64,000 nt of DNA from Bacteroidota bacterium (lineage in GTDB: Bacteria > Bacteroidota > Bacteroidia > 2-12-FULL-35-15): positions 1,054,001 to 1,118,000 of the forward strand of contig JADKIU010000002.1 of assembly GCA_016722565.1 (NCBI GenBank). Reading direction: 5' to 3'. The notes beneath the pieces are model-generated. The model worked only from the letters and a program-made list of their open reading frames with translations. It made no database searches and was not told where the DNA came from. Both the position numbers and the translations under genes were made by a program. Shown here in pieces: positions 26,836 through 35,309 of this stretch. Every line of letters starts with the position of its first letter. Within the stretch, counting starts at the first letter, position 1.

Positions 26836-27873
26836 ATGCTGGGATTACAAGTAAACTCATTTGAAGTAAAGAACTTTTTTGTCCAAAAAATTGGTAAAAG
26901 CACCTTCGTTTGGCGCATCGTTGAATTCCTGCAAGGACTTTCCTTTACACTTAACTATTGGATACACTACCAATTCAAGCTTTCTTCCAAAACCTCCATT
27001 ACCGAAATCAACATCGAATTTGTAAGCTATTGCAACCTCAGATGCATCCTCTGCTCACTCGATCACGAGAAAACAAAAGTGAGGATGAATCCGGAAACCT
27101 TAAAACACTTCTTCGAAGACTTTCTAAGCGACAAACGCTTTCGAAGCGTCAAAACCATTCATCTTTATAATGCCGGGGAAGTTTTGTTACATCCAAAATT
27201 AGAAGAAATGCTTGCCATTATCAAACAATACAAAGAGCAAGCAACTTCGAAAAGAATACATTTTCCAAAAATTGCTTTGCTCACCAATGCAACAATATTG
27301 GACAAGGAAAATTCCACAATATTGATTGAATCGGGAGTGCTTGACAATATCCGATTCAGCATGGATGGCGGGAACAAGGAAAAATTTGAAGAAATGCGCC
27401 TACGAGCAAAGTGGGATGTATTTGTAAAAAACATTACCACCTTTTGTGAGCTCAATCATCAACAACCAAAACCTATCCCTACCGGAATTATAACTCTTGT
27501 TGAATATGAAAACAAACTAAACACCAAATGGATGAGTGATGAATTTAAAAAACTACTCCAAATGGTGGATGGCTATGAACTTCGATATGCGCACAACTGG
27601 GGCGGAGAAGTTGAAATTGAAGAACTAAAAAATAAAACTAAAAAAGAGTATAAAATTGGGTGCAGCTTGCTCATGCATCAATTAGTATTATTACCCAATG
27701 GCGACATTACCGTATGTTGTGCAGATTTAAATTCAAAAGGTGTAATTGGGAATATTTTAAAAGAAAAACTAGTTGATATCTATTCAAAACCTTTACGCTT
27801 AGAGATGCTTCAAAAATTCATGAATGGCAAAAAGAAAGAAATTGACTTGTGTAAAGACTGTGAAACGTTTTAA
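26836..27873 (+). CDS. Radical SAM protein with SPASM-like C-terminal cluster
   Basis: 345 residues. Seen: an N-terminal extension of about 55 residues, then NIEFVSYCNLRCILCSL with C66, C70 and C73 as the CxxxCxxC ligands of the radical SAM 4Fe-4S cluster. A C-terminal cysteine set, GCSLLMHQLVLLPNGDITVC plus CADL and LCKDCETF, is typical of SPASM/twitch auxiliary clusters. Such enzymes often modify peptides or sugars; no peptide precursor gene is visible nearby, so the substrate is open. Control by a CRP/FNR-type regulator is suggested by the dyad at 26775. Confidence 0.82.
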   Translation: MLGLQVNSFEVKNFFVQKIGKSTFVWRIVEFLQGLSFTLNYWIHYQFKLSSKTSITEINIEFVSYCNLRCILCSLDHEKTKVRMNPETLKHFFEDFLSDKRFRSVKTIHLYNAGEVLLHPKLEEMLAIIKQYKEQATSKRIHFPKIALLTNATILDKENSTILIESGVLDNIRFSMDGGNKEKFEEMRLRAKWDVFVKNITTFCELNHQQPKPIPTGIITLVEYENKLNTKWMSDEFKKLLQMVDGYELRYAHNWGGEVEIEELKNKTKKEYKIGCSLLMHQLVLLPNGDITVCCADLNSKGVIGNILKEKLVDIYSKPLRLEMLQKFMNGKKKEIDLCKDCETF

Positions 27874-27888
27874 TACAAACCAAAACAC

Positions 27889-27910
27889 TAATCTGACAGA
27901 AGTCAGATTA
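27889..27910 (+). terminator. Hairpin after the radical SAM gene
   Basis: A perfect 9-bp stem, TAATCTGAC (27889-27897) and GTCAGATTA (27902-27910), with a 4-base AGAA loop, 16 bases after the stop codon. There is no T-tract, so termination strength is doubtful; it may protect the 3' end of the message. Confidence 0.45.
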
Positions 27911-28015
27911 TAGTATCCAATCCTCTGACCAGCATCATTTATTCAACTAAACAAACCGTCTAATTTTGCTCGAGTGAATATTACTCTTTCAAATAAACAA
28001 CTAAAATAAATTATC

Positions 28016-28861
28016 ATGAAAAAAATTACTCTTTTAGCGACTCTGATAGGATTATTTATTTCAACAACGAATTTGATTGCACAAATTCCAAACGGAACTT
28101 TTGAAAGTTGGGCAGTTGATATTTATGGCGACAACAATCCTGTTAGCTGGACAACTACGAATAGTGATCCCGACATTAGTGTTACACCTTATTCACCCGC
28201 TTATGCCGGAACATATTCGATGAAAGTAAGCACATTTGATCCCGGCTTTATGGCAATTCCTGGTATTGCGGATGTTTCTTTCCCATACAGTCAACGCCCG
28301 ACTCAGATTAATGCATGTTTTAAAGCGAACATCTTACCGGGCGACAAAGCCTATATCATTGTTGCATTATATCAAGGCGATTCAATTGTTGCTGCACCGG
28401 GAGATTGTTCATTTGTAATCGACACCACAATCAGTACATTCACTTGTATGAGCTTTCCAATCACATACCAATCCGCATTAATACCTGACTCTGCTTACAT
28501 CATGATTGTAGCAGGTTCAAGTTTTGCGCAATTGGGCACAAACATAATTGTAGATAATTTAACATTTAGCTTACCCGCGGATATCGCTACGTATAGTAAC
28601 AATCAAAATAAAATTACCAGCTATCCAAATCCAACAAGCGCTGAAACATATATTGACCTGAATCTAAATTCCAAAAACAACATCGTTATTTCGGTGTGGG
28701 ATGCAAAAGGAGCTCTCGTAAATACCATAAACGTGGGTGCAATTGCAGCAGGGAAGGAACAAATCACGTTAAACACAAACACATTAGAGAATGGAATTTA
28801 CACGTATCATGTAAAAGGAGAAGACATTTCTTATTACGGTAAATTAATCGTTAATAAATAA
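28016..28861 (+). CDS. Secreted protein with T9SS type A sorting domain
   Basis: 281 residues with a signal peptide (1-22, ending LIAQ), a jelly-roll-like carbohydrate-binding-type region beginning IPNGTFESWA with the metal-site-like VDNLTFS near residue 180, and a C-terminal type A sorting signal: YPNPTSAETYIDL, then ISVWDAKGALV and LENGIYTYHV to the Lys end. It would be exported by the T9SS and attached or released at the cell surface. Function of the N-terminal domain is unknown; its NGTFE...W opening is shared by many secreted Bacteroidota proteins. Confidence 0.85.
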   Translation: MKKITLLATLIGLFISTTNLIAQIPNGTFESWAVDIYGDNNPVSWTTTNSDPDISVTPYSPAYAGTYSMKVSTFDPGFMAIPGIADVSFPYSQRPTQINACFKANILPGDKAYIIVALYQGDSIVAAPGDCSFVIDTTISTFTCMSFPITYQSALIPDSAYIMIVAGSSFAQLGTNIIVDNLTFSLPADIATYSNNQNKITSYPNPTSAETYIDLNLNSKNNIVISVWDAKGALVNTINVGAIAAGKEQITLNTNTLENGIYTYHVKGEDISYYGKLIVNK

Positions 28862-28888
28862 TTGGGAATTTGATTTCTAAAAAATAAC

Positions 28889-28912
28889 CCCGAGACATTC
28901 GGGATTTTTTTT
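28889..28912. terminator. Bidirectional intrinsic terminator
   Basis: The stem CCCGA (28889-28893) / TCGGG (28899-28903) with loop GACAT is followed by a run of T (28905-28912) on the plus strand and, read from the other side, by TTATTTTTT. It can stop both the T9SS-cargo gene and the convergent DUF4834-like gene, whose stop codon overlaps the T-run. Confidence 0.8.
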
Positions 28913-29118
28913 ACTTTATTTCTTCGAAATCAACATATTCTCCTTCATCATCTCCTACCGATTTCTTTTGAGGAGGCACATAATTCACAGTCGTTTCACC
29001 CTCTTTGCGAGAAGTATCTGATGATTGCTTTGCATTTTTTGAGCGGTAAGAATTTACACTGTTCAATATCCTCCAAACAATCCAAACAACTAATATGGTG
29101 TAAAAAAATGTCTTTCAT
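28911..29118 (-). pseudogene. DUF4834-like small membrane protein, apparent one-base frameshift near the start
   Basis: On the minus strand an open frame encodes a membrane helix (FFYTILVVWIVWRILNSY), a polar linker and the acidic tail DDEGEYVDFEEIK, the recognisable end of DUF4834 proteins. That frame has no good start codon. The ATG at 29118 (MKDIF...) is in another frame and joins it only if the T7 run (plus-strand A7, 29102-29108) were T6, giving MKDIFYTILVVW. Length would then be about 68 residues. As the run is a homopolymer, an extra base from sequencing is as likely as a real frameshift. Confidence 0.6.
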
Positions 29119-29132
29119 TTTATGAATACAAA

Positions 29133-29164
29133 TTTACGTTTTATTAATTATATGAATACATTTG
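29133..29164 (+). promoter_or_regulatory. Promoter of the lipoprotein gene at 29186
   Basis: TTTA (29133-29136) and TACATTTG (29157-29164) are 20 bases apart, one mismatch from TTTG-N19-TAnnTTTG, and lie 22 bases before the ATG. The 10-mer TATGAATACA occurs twice, at 29121-29130 and 29151-29160, exactly 30 bases apart, the second copy overlapping the -7 box; it may be a regulator site. Confidence 0.6.
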
Positions 29165-29185
29165 TTCACATAAATATCTTTCTAC

Positions 29186-29848
29186 ATGCGATTAACATTA
29201 GCATTTATTGGTTCTATGTGGGTGCTTGCATCCTGTGCACCAACACGATTTGTAAAGCCACTGGCAAAAAAACAACATGCGGCCAACGTTTCATTGGGCG
29301 GCCCATTAATCAAATATGGAACAGCCACTGTCCCGATTCCCTTCCTTACCGCCAATTATGGTTACGGAATTGATAGCACGTTTACAGGATTTGCTTCTGT
29401 AAATATAACCTCCGCACTTTACGGAAATTTCCAATTGGAACTTGGAGCCACCAAACAAGTGCTCCAGCAGAAACAATACTTTCCGGGATTAAGCATTACA
29501 CCTATCGCAAACATCATCTACAAGAACAAAGATGCCAGAAAACTATATCCGCAATTAGCCATCAATGCATTTTGGGAATACGGCAAACGAAAAAACATTG
29601 TGTATGTGGGTGTCGACAATTGGTTTGAACTGGCTTCTAAACGCCAATATGAAATCAAACAAAAAAATCATTGGATGTTTATGCCGATGATTGGACATAG
29701 TTTCACCGGTAAAAAATGGAATTTCAACATCGAAGCAAAAGTAATTGCACCCAATTTATCCAACGAAAAATTGGTTGTAGATTATGTAACACCTTTAAAT
29801 ACAAAAGGTGCTTTTGGAGTATACTTAGGAATCACAAGAAAATTTTAA
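29186..29848 (+). CDS. Lipoprotein of unknown function, outer-membrane-associated
   Basis: 220 residues. Seen: a lipoprotein signal with the lipobox VLASC (C17 would be lipidated), then beta-rich sequence with alternating hydrophobic residues (FTGFASVNITSALYGNFQLE, YPQLAINAFWEYGKRKNI) and a Phe at the C terminus (LGITRKF). The pattern is that of a small membrane-associated beta structure, yet a lipid anchor and a barrel together are uncommon. No family is recognised. The hydrolase lipoprotein gene follows 58 bases later. Confidence 0.7.
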   Translation: MRLTLAFIGSMWVLASCAPTRFVKPLAKKQHAANVSLGGPLIKYGTATVPIPFLTANYGYGIDSTFTGFASVNITSALYGNFQLELGATKQVLQQKQYFPGLSITPIANIIYKNKDARKLYPQLAINAFWEYGKRKNIVYVGVDNWFELASKRQYEIKQKNHWMFMPMIGHSFTGKKWNFNIEAKVIAPNLSNEKLVVDYVTPLNTKGAFGVYLGITRKF

Positions 29849-29853
29849 AAACA

Positions 29854-29897
29854 ATCTCTGCGTTCTCTGCGCCTTCTCAGCGGACTCAGCGGTAAAA
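29854..29897 (+). repeat. CTCTGCG-type intergenic repeat
   Basis: The spacer between two lipoprotein genes reads as variants of CTCTGCG / CTCAGCGG in tandem (ctctgcgttctctgcgcctt, then ctcagcggactcagcggt). Similar CTCTGCG-rich spacers are dispersed in many bacterial genomes. Only this copy is in the window. Confidence 0.5.
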
Positions 29898-29906
29898 ATT
29901 TCACAA

Positions 29907-30797
29907 ATGAAAAAACTATTTTATTTATCATCCATACTTTTATTATCAAGCTGCTTAACACTTGACGAAAATTTATTCAACAATTCTAAATTAGAATCTT
30001 ACAAACTGGATAATTATACCGGAGAAGTAGATTTTATACTCGACAACTCCTATCACATTCCGGATAGCCTCATTCACCTATTCACATTGCCCTCCAAAGC
30101 ATCTGGCGAATCAAGCGCTACGACCATTTATGCCATTTACATTGGCGACATTGCACAAATTGCAACGGATACCGTAATCATGTATTGCCATGGTAACAAA
30201 GACCACATGGATTTTTATTGGCAGCGCGCAAAATTATTGGCCAATACAAAAAATAAAAATCGTTTTGGAGTATTGATGATAGACTACCGCGGTTACGGCA
30301 TGTCGGAAGGTGAACCAACAGAAGCTGGTTTATATGCCGATGTGGATGCAGCATTAAACTGGCTAACAACAAAAGGTCTTTCCAACGAACGCTTAGTAAT
30401 GTATGGATTTAGTATGGGCTCTGCTCCTGCAACAAAATTAAGCGCTGAAAACTGGAGCTTAAAACCTCAAAAATTAATTTTAGAAGCTCCTTTTGCATCT
30501 GCCGAAACAATGGTGCAAGATGGCTCCGGATTGGCCATGCCGGGCGACTTTTTCACAACACTCGAAATTAACAACGGAGAAAAAATCAAATCCGTTTCTC
30601 AACCTTTCTTTTGGGTACACGGTGAAGCAGATGATTTTTTAAATATTGATACGCATGGTGCACTAGTGTATAGCAACTACCAAGGAAGCTACAAAGAAGC
30701 ACATCGAATTGCAGGAGCTGGTCATAGCACGGTTCCGCAAACTATGGGTTTTATAAATTACATGAATGCTTTGGGGGATTTTATTGTGTCACAGTAA
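29907..30797 (+). CDS. Alpha/beta hydrolase lipoprotein
   Basis: 296 residues with a lipobox LLLSSC (C16). The hydrolase core shows VIMYCHGNKDHMDFY (oxyanion region), LMIDYRGYGMSEGEPTEAGL, the nucleophile elbow GFSMGSAPA, a late FFWVHGEADDFLNI (acid) and GAGHSTVPQT (histidine). This is the layout of the BAAT/FrsA-like serine hydrolases found in many envelope lipoproteins. Likely an esterase in the periplasm or on the outer membrane; the substrate is unknown. Confidence 0.85.
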   Translation: MKKLFYLSSILLLSSCLTLDENLFNNSKLESYKLDNYTGEVDFILDNSYHIPDSLIHLFTLPSKASGESSATTIYAIYIGDIAQIATDTVIMYCHGNKDHMDFYWQRAKLLANTKNKNRFGVLMIDYRGYGMSEGEPTEAGLYADVDAALNWLTTKGLSNERLVMYGFSMGSAPATKLSAENWSLKPQKLILEAPFASAETMVQDGSGLAMPGDFFTTLEINNGEKIKSVSQPFFWVHGEADDFLNIDTHGALVYSNYQGSYKEAHRIAGAGHSTVPQTMGFINYMNALGDFIVSQ

Positions 30798-30818
30798 TTT
30801 TTGATTATATTTATAGTG

Positions 30819-31778
30819 ATGAAACATTTACTCACTATTTTGTTATTAATTCTAGGATTAGGCTTAAAAGCTCAAACATCAGTATATCATCCTTTCCCCC
30901 AGATTAATTCATACTGGAACATTAACAAAAGTTTTTATTGCTGGATTGGAATTCCAGAGTATATAACACAATCCTATTCTGTCATTGTTTCGAATGATAC
31001 GACAATTGGATCAGAAACATATCACAAACTATTTATACCCTATTTAAGAAGTGATTCAACAGGTTGCACTAGTAATTCTGTTACTCAAGGTATTTATAAA
31101 GGGTGTATTCGAGAAGATATTTCAGCAAAAAAAGTATACTATGTTAAACCGTCTTTCAGCACAGAAAAGCTCTTATATGATTTTAATTTACAAGTAGGAG
31201 ATACAATTTTCGGAGAACTTGAAGCACCGACAAAAGACACAGTTATTTCAATTGACTCAATAGAAACATGGGGCTCTGGTGGAGGCTGGGTTAAACGATG
31301 GTTAATTAATTCATGTTACAATATTTACATTATAGAAGGAGTTGGTTCTACTTATGGTCTTATTGAGCCATCTCCGGGTTGTGCACCTGATAATATGGAA
31401 AGAGATATCATGTGCATGGTTTGCACCCTCCCTACTACTGGCTATTATTATCCTGCTATCACTGATTGTGATATGATAACTTCTGTCAATTCAATTGCAA
31501 AGGATTACAATGTTGAAATTTTTCCAAATCCCTCAAATAACTCATTTCAAATCGACTTCAAAAATCATTTATTTCAGGAACTTACTATTTCTAATTTACT
31601 TGGCGACATTGTTTTGAAAGAAAATATTCGTTCGCTAAATAAGTTATTTATTAAAGATCTCGACAACGGCATTTATATTCTTACTCTTGTAGATAAAGAC
31701 GGTAAAAAACAAACAGAAAGATCATTTGCAGCAAAAAAAAAGACTGAAATCTCTTTCAGTCTTTTTGTTAAATATTAA
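30819..31778 (+). CDS. Secreted protein with T9SS type A sorting domain, tail running through a terminator
   Basis: 319 residues from the ATG at 30819; an in-frame TTG six codons upstream is a poorer start. Seen: a signal peptide (MKHLLTILLLILGLGLKAQ), a Cys-containing middle region (GCIREDIS...LLYDFNLQVGDTIFGE) common in unnamed T9SS cargo, and a type A sorting domain (VEIFPNPSNNSFQIDF, LTISNLLGDIV, LDNGIYILTL). The last codons, after about KKQTERSF, are unusual because they coincide with an intrinsic terminator at 31737-31766. One more A in the A9 run at 31733-31741 would give a TGA after AAKKKD. Confidence 0.78.
   Translation: MKHLLTILLLILGLGLKAQTSVYHPFPQINSYWNINKSFYCWIGIPEYITQSYSVIVSNDTTIGSETYHKLFIPYLRSDSTGCTSNSVTQGIYKGCIREDISAKKVYYVKPSFSTEKLLYDFNLQVGDTIFGELEAPTKDTVISIDSIETWGSGGGWVKRWLINSCYNIYIIEGVGSTYGLIEPSPGCAPDNMERDIMCMVCTLPTTGYYYPAITDCDMITSVNSIAKDYNVEIFPNPSNNSFQIDFKNHLFQELTISNLLGDIVLKENIRSLNKLFIKDLDNGIYILTLVDKDGKKQTERSFAAKKKTEISFSLFVKY
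31737..31766 (+). terminator. Perfect intrinsic terminator overlapping the end of a coding sequence
   Basis: A 13-bp perfect stem, AAAAAGACTGAAA (31737-31749) and TTTCAGTCTTTTT (31754-31766), with loop TCTC. The 3' arm supplies the T-tract. It lies before the annotated stop at 31776-31778, which suggests that the original stop codon was upstream. Confidence 0.85.
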
Positions 31779-31798
31779 TCCGAGTATATCTGTGCTCT

Positions 31799-31810
31799 CG
31801 ATAGCTATCG
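31799..31810. repeat. GATAGCTATC palindrome, isolated copy
   Basis: CGATAGCTATCG is a perfect 12-base palindrome, followed by GGAC. The same core occurs at 34703-34718 and 42132-42147 inside longer repeat units. It sits in the short gap between two convergent genes, one of them carB. Confidence 0.6.
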
Positions 31811-31826
31811 GGACTGTGGTGAGAAC

Positions 31827-34643
31827 CTATTTACTCAAGTACAAATTTCTCTCACTATAAATCGTGTGAAAGAATTCATCTGTCAAGTCATCAATGAAGT
31901 ATATCGCCTCTCCAGTTGATTTCATTTCCGGTCCAAGTTCTTTGGTTACTTCCGGGAACTTTTCATAGGAGAACACCGGAATTTTAATTGCGTATCCTTT
32001 TTTTCGAGGAGTGAATTTAAAGTCCTTCACTTTGGCGCCCAACATTACTTTTGTTGCATAGTTAACGTATGGCTCGTCATACGCTTTGGCGATAAACGGA
32101 ACCGTACGCGATGCGCGTGGGTTTGCTTCAATGATATATACTACCTCATCCTTAATCGCGAACTGAATGTTCAACAACCCAACTGTTTTTAAAGCGATGG
32201 CAATTTTCTTGGTATGGTCTTCCATTTGCTTAATCACATTCTCACTTAAATCAAATGGTGGAAGAACAGCGTACGAATCACCGGAGTGAATTCCTGCAGG
32301 CTCAATGTGTTCCATCATTCCAATAATGTAATTATCTGTTCCATCACAAATCGAATCACTCTCCGCTTCTATTGCTCCTTCTAAAAAGTGGTCCAACAAT
32401 ACTTGATTGCCCGGATGGTCTTTTAATAAATTCACAACATGTTGCTCCAACTCTTGCTCGTTGATCACAATCTTCATGTTTTGTCCACCCAATACATAAC
32501 TCGGGCGCACCAACAATGGGAATCCTAATTCTTTTGATAATTCAACTGCTTGTTCTGCATCTTCAATTACTCCGAATTTCGGATATGGAATACCATTCTC
32601 TTTTAGCAAGTTCGAGAAACTTCCTCTGTCTTCCGCCAAATCCAATGATTTATAATCGGTACCGATAATCTTAATTCCGTAGCGCTCTAACTTTTCTGCC
32701 AACTTCAATGCTGTTTGTCCGCCTAACTGCACAATCACACCTTCCGGTTTTTCATTTAAGATAATGTCGTAAATATGCTCCCAGAAAACCGGTTCGAAAT
32801 ATAATTTATCCGCTACATTAAAATCGGTTGAAACTGTTTCAGGATTACAGTTAATCATAATCGTTTCGTAACCACATTCTTTGGCAGCTAATACTCCATG
32901 CACACAGCTATAGTCAAATTCAATCCCTTGTCCGATACGATTCGGACCGCTTCCCAACACTACAATTTTTTTCTTGTCGGATGCAATGGATTCATTTTCA
33001 TCTTCGAATGTACTGTAGTAATAAGGTGTTTTCGCTTCAAACTCAGCAGCACAGGTATCTACCAATTTGTAAACACGATTAATTTTCAAATCTCTTCGTT
33101 GGTTAAACACTTCACTCTCCAAACATTTCAATAAGTGAGCAATTTGTCTATCAGCATATCCTTTTTGTTTTGCTTCGTATAAAAGTTCACGCGGCAAATC
33201 TTTCAATGAATATTTCGAAATTTCATTCTCTAATAAAATCAACTCTTCAATTTGGTTTAAGAACCAAGGATCGATGCGGGTTAATTTTTGAATGGTTTTG
33301 ATGGAAATCCCTAATTTGATTGCATCATAGATGTGGAATAAACGATTCCAGCTCGGACGCTCCAAGCTTTTTAATAACTCATCTTGATTTTTTACTTCTT
33401 TACCATCTGCACCTAAACCATTGCGTTTGATTTCTAAACTCTGACATGCTTTTTGCAAAGCTTCCTGGAAGCAACGTCCAATGCCCATTACTTCACCCAC
33501 CGATTTCATCTGAAATCCTAATTCACGATTCGCGCCTTTGAATTTATCAAAGTTCCAACGTGGAATTTTCACAATGACATAATCCAATGTCGGCTCAAAA
33601 AAGGCCGAAGTAGATTTGGTAATTTGATTTTGTAATTCATCCAAATTAAATCCAATCGCCAGTTTAGCTGCAATTTTTGCAATCGGGTAACCGGTAGCTT
33701 TACTTGCTAATGCGGAAGAACGGGACACACGCGGATTGATTTCAATCGCGATAATATCTTCTGAATCATCCGGGTTCACCGCAAACTGCACATTACATCC
33801 ACCCGCAAAATTCCCGATGCTGCGCATCATTTTTATCGCCATGGTACGCATCTTCTGAAACGTACTATCGGACAAGGTCATTGCCGGTGCAACTGTGATA
33901 CTATCTCCGGTATGAACACCCATTGGATCGAAATTTTCAATCGAACAAATGATTACGACATTATCATTACTATCACGCAACAATTCCAACTCATATTCTT
34001 TCCAGCCCATAACGGCTTTATCAATCAATACTTCGTGGATTGGTGAAGTATGTAAACCTCTATCAATTGCTTTATCAAAATCTTCTTTTACGTATACTAC
34101 TGAACCGCCACTTCCACCAAGGGTAAATGATGGACGAATTACCAATGGAAAACCAAACTCTTGAGCAATTTCTTTCCCTTCTAAAAACGAACGACAGATT
34201 TTAGATGGCGCCATGCTCACTCCTATCGATTCCATGCGAGCACGGAACTTATCTCTATCTTCTGTAACTTCAATCGCTTCAATATCTACCCCAATCATTC
34301 GAACACCATACTTTTTCCAGATGCCCATCTCATCGCACTTCATCGCAAGGTTCAATGCAGTTTGTCCGCCTACTGATGGCAAAACCGCATCAATATCTTT
34401 GTTCTCTTCTAAAATCTTTACAATCGACTTCACTTCCATTGGCAACAGGTAAACATTCTCTGCTGTTACTTTATCGGTCATGATGGTAGCCGGATTCGAA
34501 TTAATCAACGTTACTTTCACTCCTTCTTCGCGTAACGAACGAGCGGCTTGCGAACCGGAATAATCAAATTCACATGCTTGTCCGATTACAATTGGACCGC
34601 TCCCGATGATTAAAACTGACTTTATGGAATTATCTCTTGGCAT
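31827..34643 (-). CDS. carB: Carbamoyl-phosphate synthase large subunit
   Basis: 938 residues. Two ATP-grasp halves are seen: SVLIIGSGPIVIGQACEFDY at the N terminus with LPSVGGQTALN and RPSFTLGGSGG, and a second half starting KKIVVLGSGPNRIGQGIEFD near residue 557 with VQLGGQTALK and RPSYVLGGQ. The protein ends about 20 residues after SYEKFPEVTKELGPEMKSTG, so the C-terminal allosteric MGS-like domain of the 1073-residue E. coli enzyme is missing; as far as I recall this is usual in Bacteroidota. It makes carbamoyl phosphate for pyrimidine and arginine synthesis together with CarA, which is not in this window. Confidence 0.96.
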   Translation of the reverse strand: MPRDNSIKSVLIIGSGPIVIGQACEFDYSGSQAARSLREEGVKVTLINSNPATIMTDKVTAENVYLLPMEVKSIVKILEENKDIDAVLPSVGGQTALNLAMKCDEMGIWKKYGVRMIGVDIEAIEVTEDRDKFRARMESIGVSMAPSKICRSFLEGKEIAQEFGFPLVIRPSFTLGGSGGSVVYVKEDFDKAIDRGLHTSPIHEVLIDKAVMGWKEYELELLRDSNDNVVIICSIENFDPMGVHTGDSITVAPAMTLSDSTFQKMRTMAIKMMRSIGNFAGGCNVQFAVNPDDSEDIIAIEINPRVSRSSALASKATGYPIAKIAAKLAIGFNLDELQNQITKSTSAFFEPTLDYVIVKIPRWNFDKFKGANRELGFQMKSVGEVMGIGRCFQEALQKACQSLEIKRNGLGADGKEVKNQDELLKSLERPSWNRLFHIYDAIKLGISIKTIQKLTRIDPWFLNQIEELILLENEISKYSLKDLPRELLYEAKQKGYADRQIAHLLKCLESEVFNQRRDLKINRVYKLVDTCAAEFEAKTPYYYSTFEDENESIASDKKKIVVLGSGPNRIGQGIEFDYSCVHGVLAAKECGYETIMINCNPETVSTDFNVADKLYFEPVFWEHIYDIILNEKPEGVIVQLGGQTALKLAEKLERYGIKIIGTDYKSLDLAEDRGSFSNLLKENGIPYPKFGVIEDAEQAVELSKELGFPLLVRPSYVLGGQNMKIVINEQELEQHVVNLLKDHPGNQVLLDHFLEGAIEAESDSICDGTDNYIIGMMEHIEPAGIHSGDSYAVLPPFDLSENVIKQMEDHTKKIAIALKTVGLLNIQFAIKDEVVYIIEANPRASRTVPFIAKAYDEPYVNYATKVMLGAKVKDFKFTPRKKGYAIKIPVFSYEKFPEVTKELGPEMKSTGEAIYFIDDLTDEFFHTIYSERNLYLSK

Positions 34644-34692
34644 AACTGATTGTTGGTTCTTAGTTGTTTGTTGCTAGTAAGCTTGTTAGAAC

Positions 34693-34735
34693 TGTCATTT
34701 CGTCCCGATAGCTATCGGGAGGAGTAGAAAAATCT
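34693..34735 (+). repeat. GTCATTNCG...AATCT repeat with GATAGCTATC core
   Basis: The unit runs from TGTCATTTCG through the palindrome CCCGATAGCTATCGGG (34704-34719) to AATCT. The 33 bases 34693-34725 recur exactly, in reverse orientation, at 42127-42159. In this copy T in ATTTC faces A before AATCT. The preceding stretch (34648-34690) is TTGTT/TTAGTTG-rich, and the same kind of sequence flanks the 42-kb copy. Confidence 0.8.
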
Positions 34736-34839
34736 TTTCTGCATAAATACTCACCTCATTATCGCTCACGAAATTACTTATAAAACCGCCTTTTCTTTAA
34801 AAATTCTATTAACAAGTTTTCAAGAAAAAAGGGCATAAA

Positions 34840-34869
34840 AAAAGCCTTTCCAATAACGGAAAGGCTTTT
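34840..34869 (-). terminator. Intrinsic terminator of rpmH
   Basis: A perfect 12-bp stem, AAAAGCCTTTCC (34840-34851) and GGAAAGGCTTTT (34858-34869), with a 6-base loop. Read on the minus strand it is followed by a T-run (plus-strand A at 34837-34843). It begins 25 bases after the rpmH stop. Confidence 0.85.
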
Positions 34870-34893
34870 ATATTGATAGAAGTGAATCACTTT

Positions 34894-35055
34894 CTATTTA
34901 TGTGTTTTTTCGTCAGAAACTGTTAATTTTTTTCTTCCTTTAGCTCTACGAGAAGCTAATACTCTGCGACCATTTGCAGATGCCATTCTCTCACGGAAAC
35001 CGTGTTTGTTTTTTCTTTTTTTAGTGGATGGCTGGTAAGTACGTAATGCTTTCAT
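34894..35055 (-). CDS. rpmH: 50S ribosomal protein L34
   Basis: A 53-residue basic protein: MKALRTYQPSTKKRKNKHGF, then RERMASANGRRVLASRRAKG and a short tail RKKLTVSDEKTHK. The core is the L34 sequence of the large ribosomal subunit. The tail is several residues longer than in E. coli (46 aa), which is common in Bacteroidota. It is flanked by its own promoter and terminator, so it is transcribed alone. The usual neighbours rnpA, yidC and dnaA are absent, so this is not an origin region. It is too short for many gene callers. Confidence 0.97.
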   Translation of the reverse strand: MKALRTYQPSTKKRKNKHGFRERMASANGRRVLASRRAKGRKKLTVSDEKTHK

Positions 35056-35128
35056 TATTTCTGTTATTGTTATGCTCTTCTTATTTTGAAGAACTATTAA
35101 TTATTGTTCTTTTTCTAAATTCGGACTG

Positions 35129-35158
35129 CAAAGATAGAAGTTTTTTCTTTTCTACAAA
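35129..35158 (-). promoter_or_regulatory. Promoter of rpmH
   Basis: On the minus strand TTTG (plus 35155-35158) and TATCTTTG (plus 35129-35136) are separated by 18 bases, a near-perfect TTTG-N19-TAnnTTTG. The leader to the rpmH ATG is about 73 bases, long enough for post-transcriptional control, although no structure was identified in it. Confidence 0.75.
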
Positions 35159-35282
35159 CTTTTTAATGAAATTGATGTTATTAAACAGAAAATTCGCCTT
35201 TTTTAAGGTATTTCAGCTGCCCATCCGTCTTAGAAAAAGGGCAGAATTAACAGTAAAACACAAGCTCAGCGACAAAAAATCA

Positions 35283-35290
35283 TACATTTG
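35283..35290 (+). promoter_or_regulatory. -7 promoter box of the ABC exporter gene
   Basis: TACATTTG fits TAnnTTTG exactly and ends 19 bases before the ATG at 35310. A matching -33 TTTG is not seen. Confidence 0.5.
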
Positions 35291-35309
35291 CACCACAATT
35301 TTTGAATAA

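Noticed and set aside
34840..35158. Replication origin near rpmH
   Set aside because: No dnaA, rnpA, yidC or DnaA boxes are visible; rpmH is isolated.
35028..35309. Open frame of 93 codons on the plus strand
   Set aside because: It overlaps the start of rpmH and the rpmH promoter in antisense and has no protein-like pattern.
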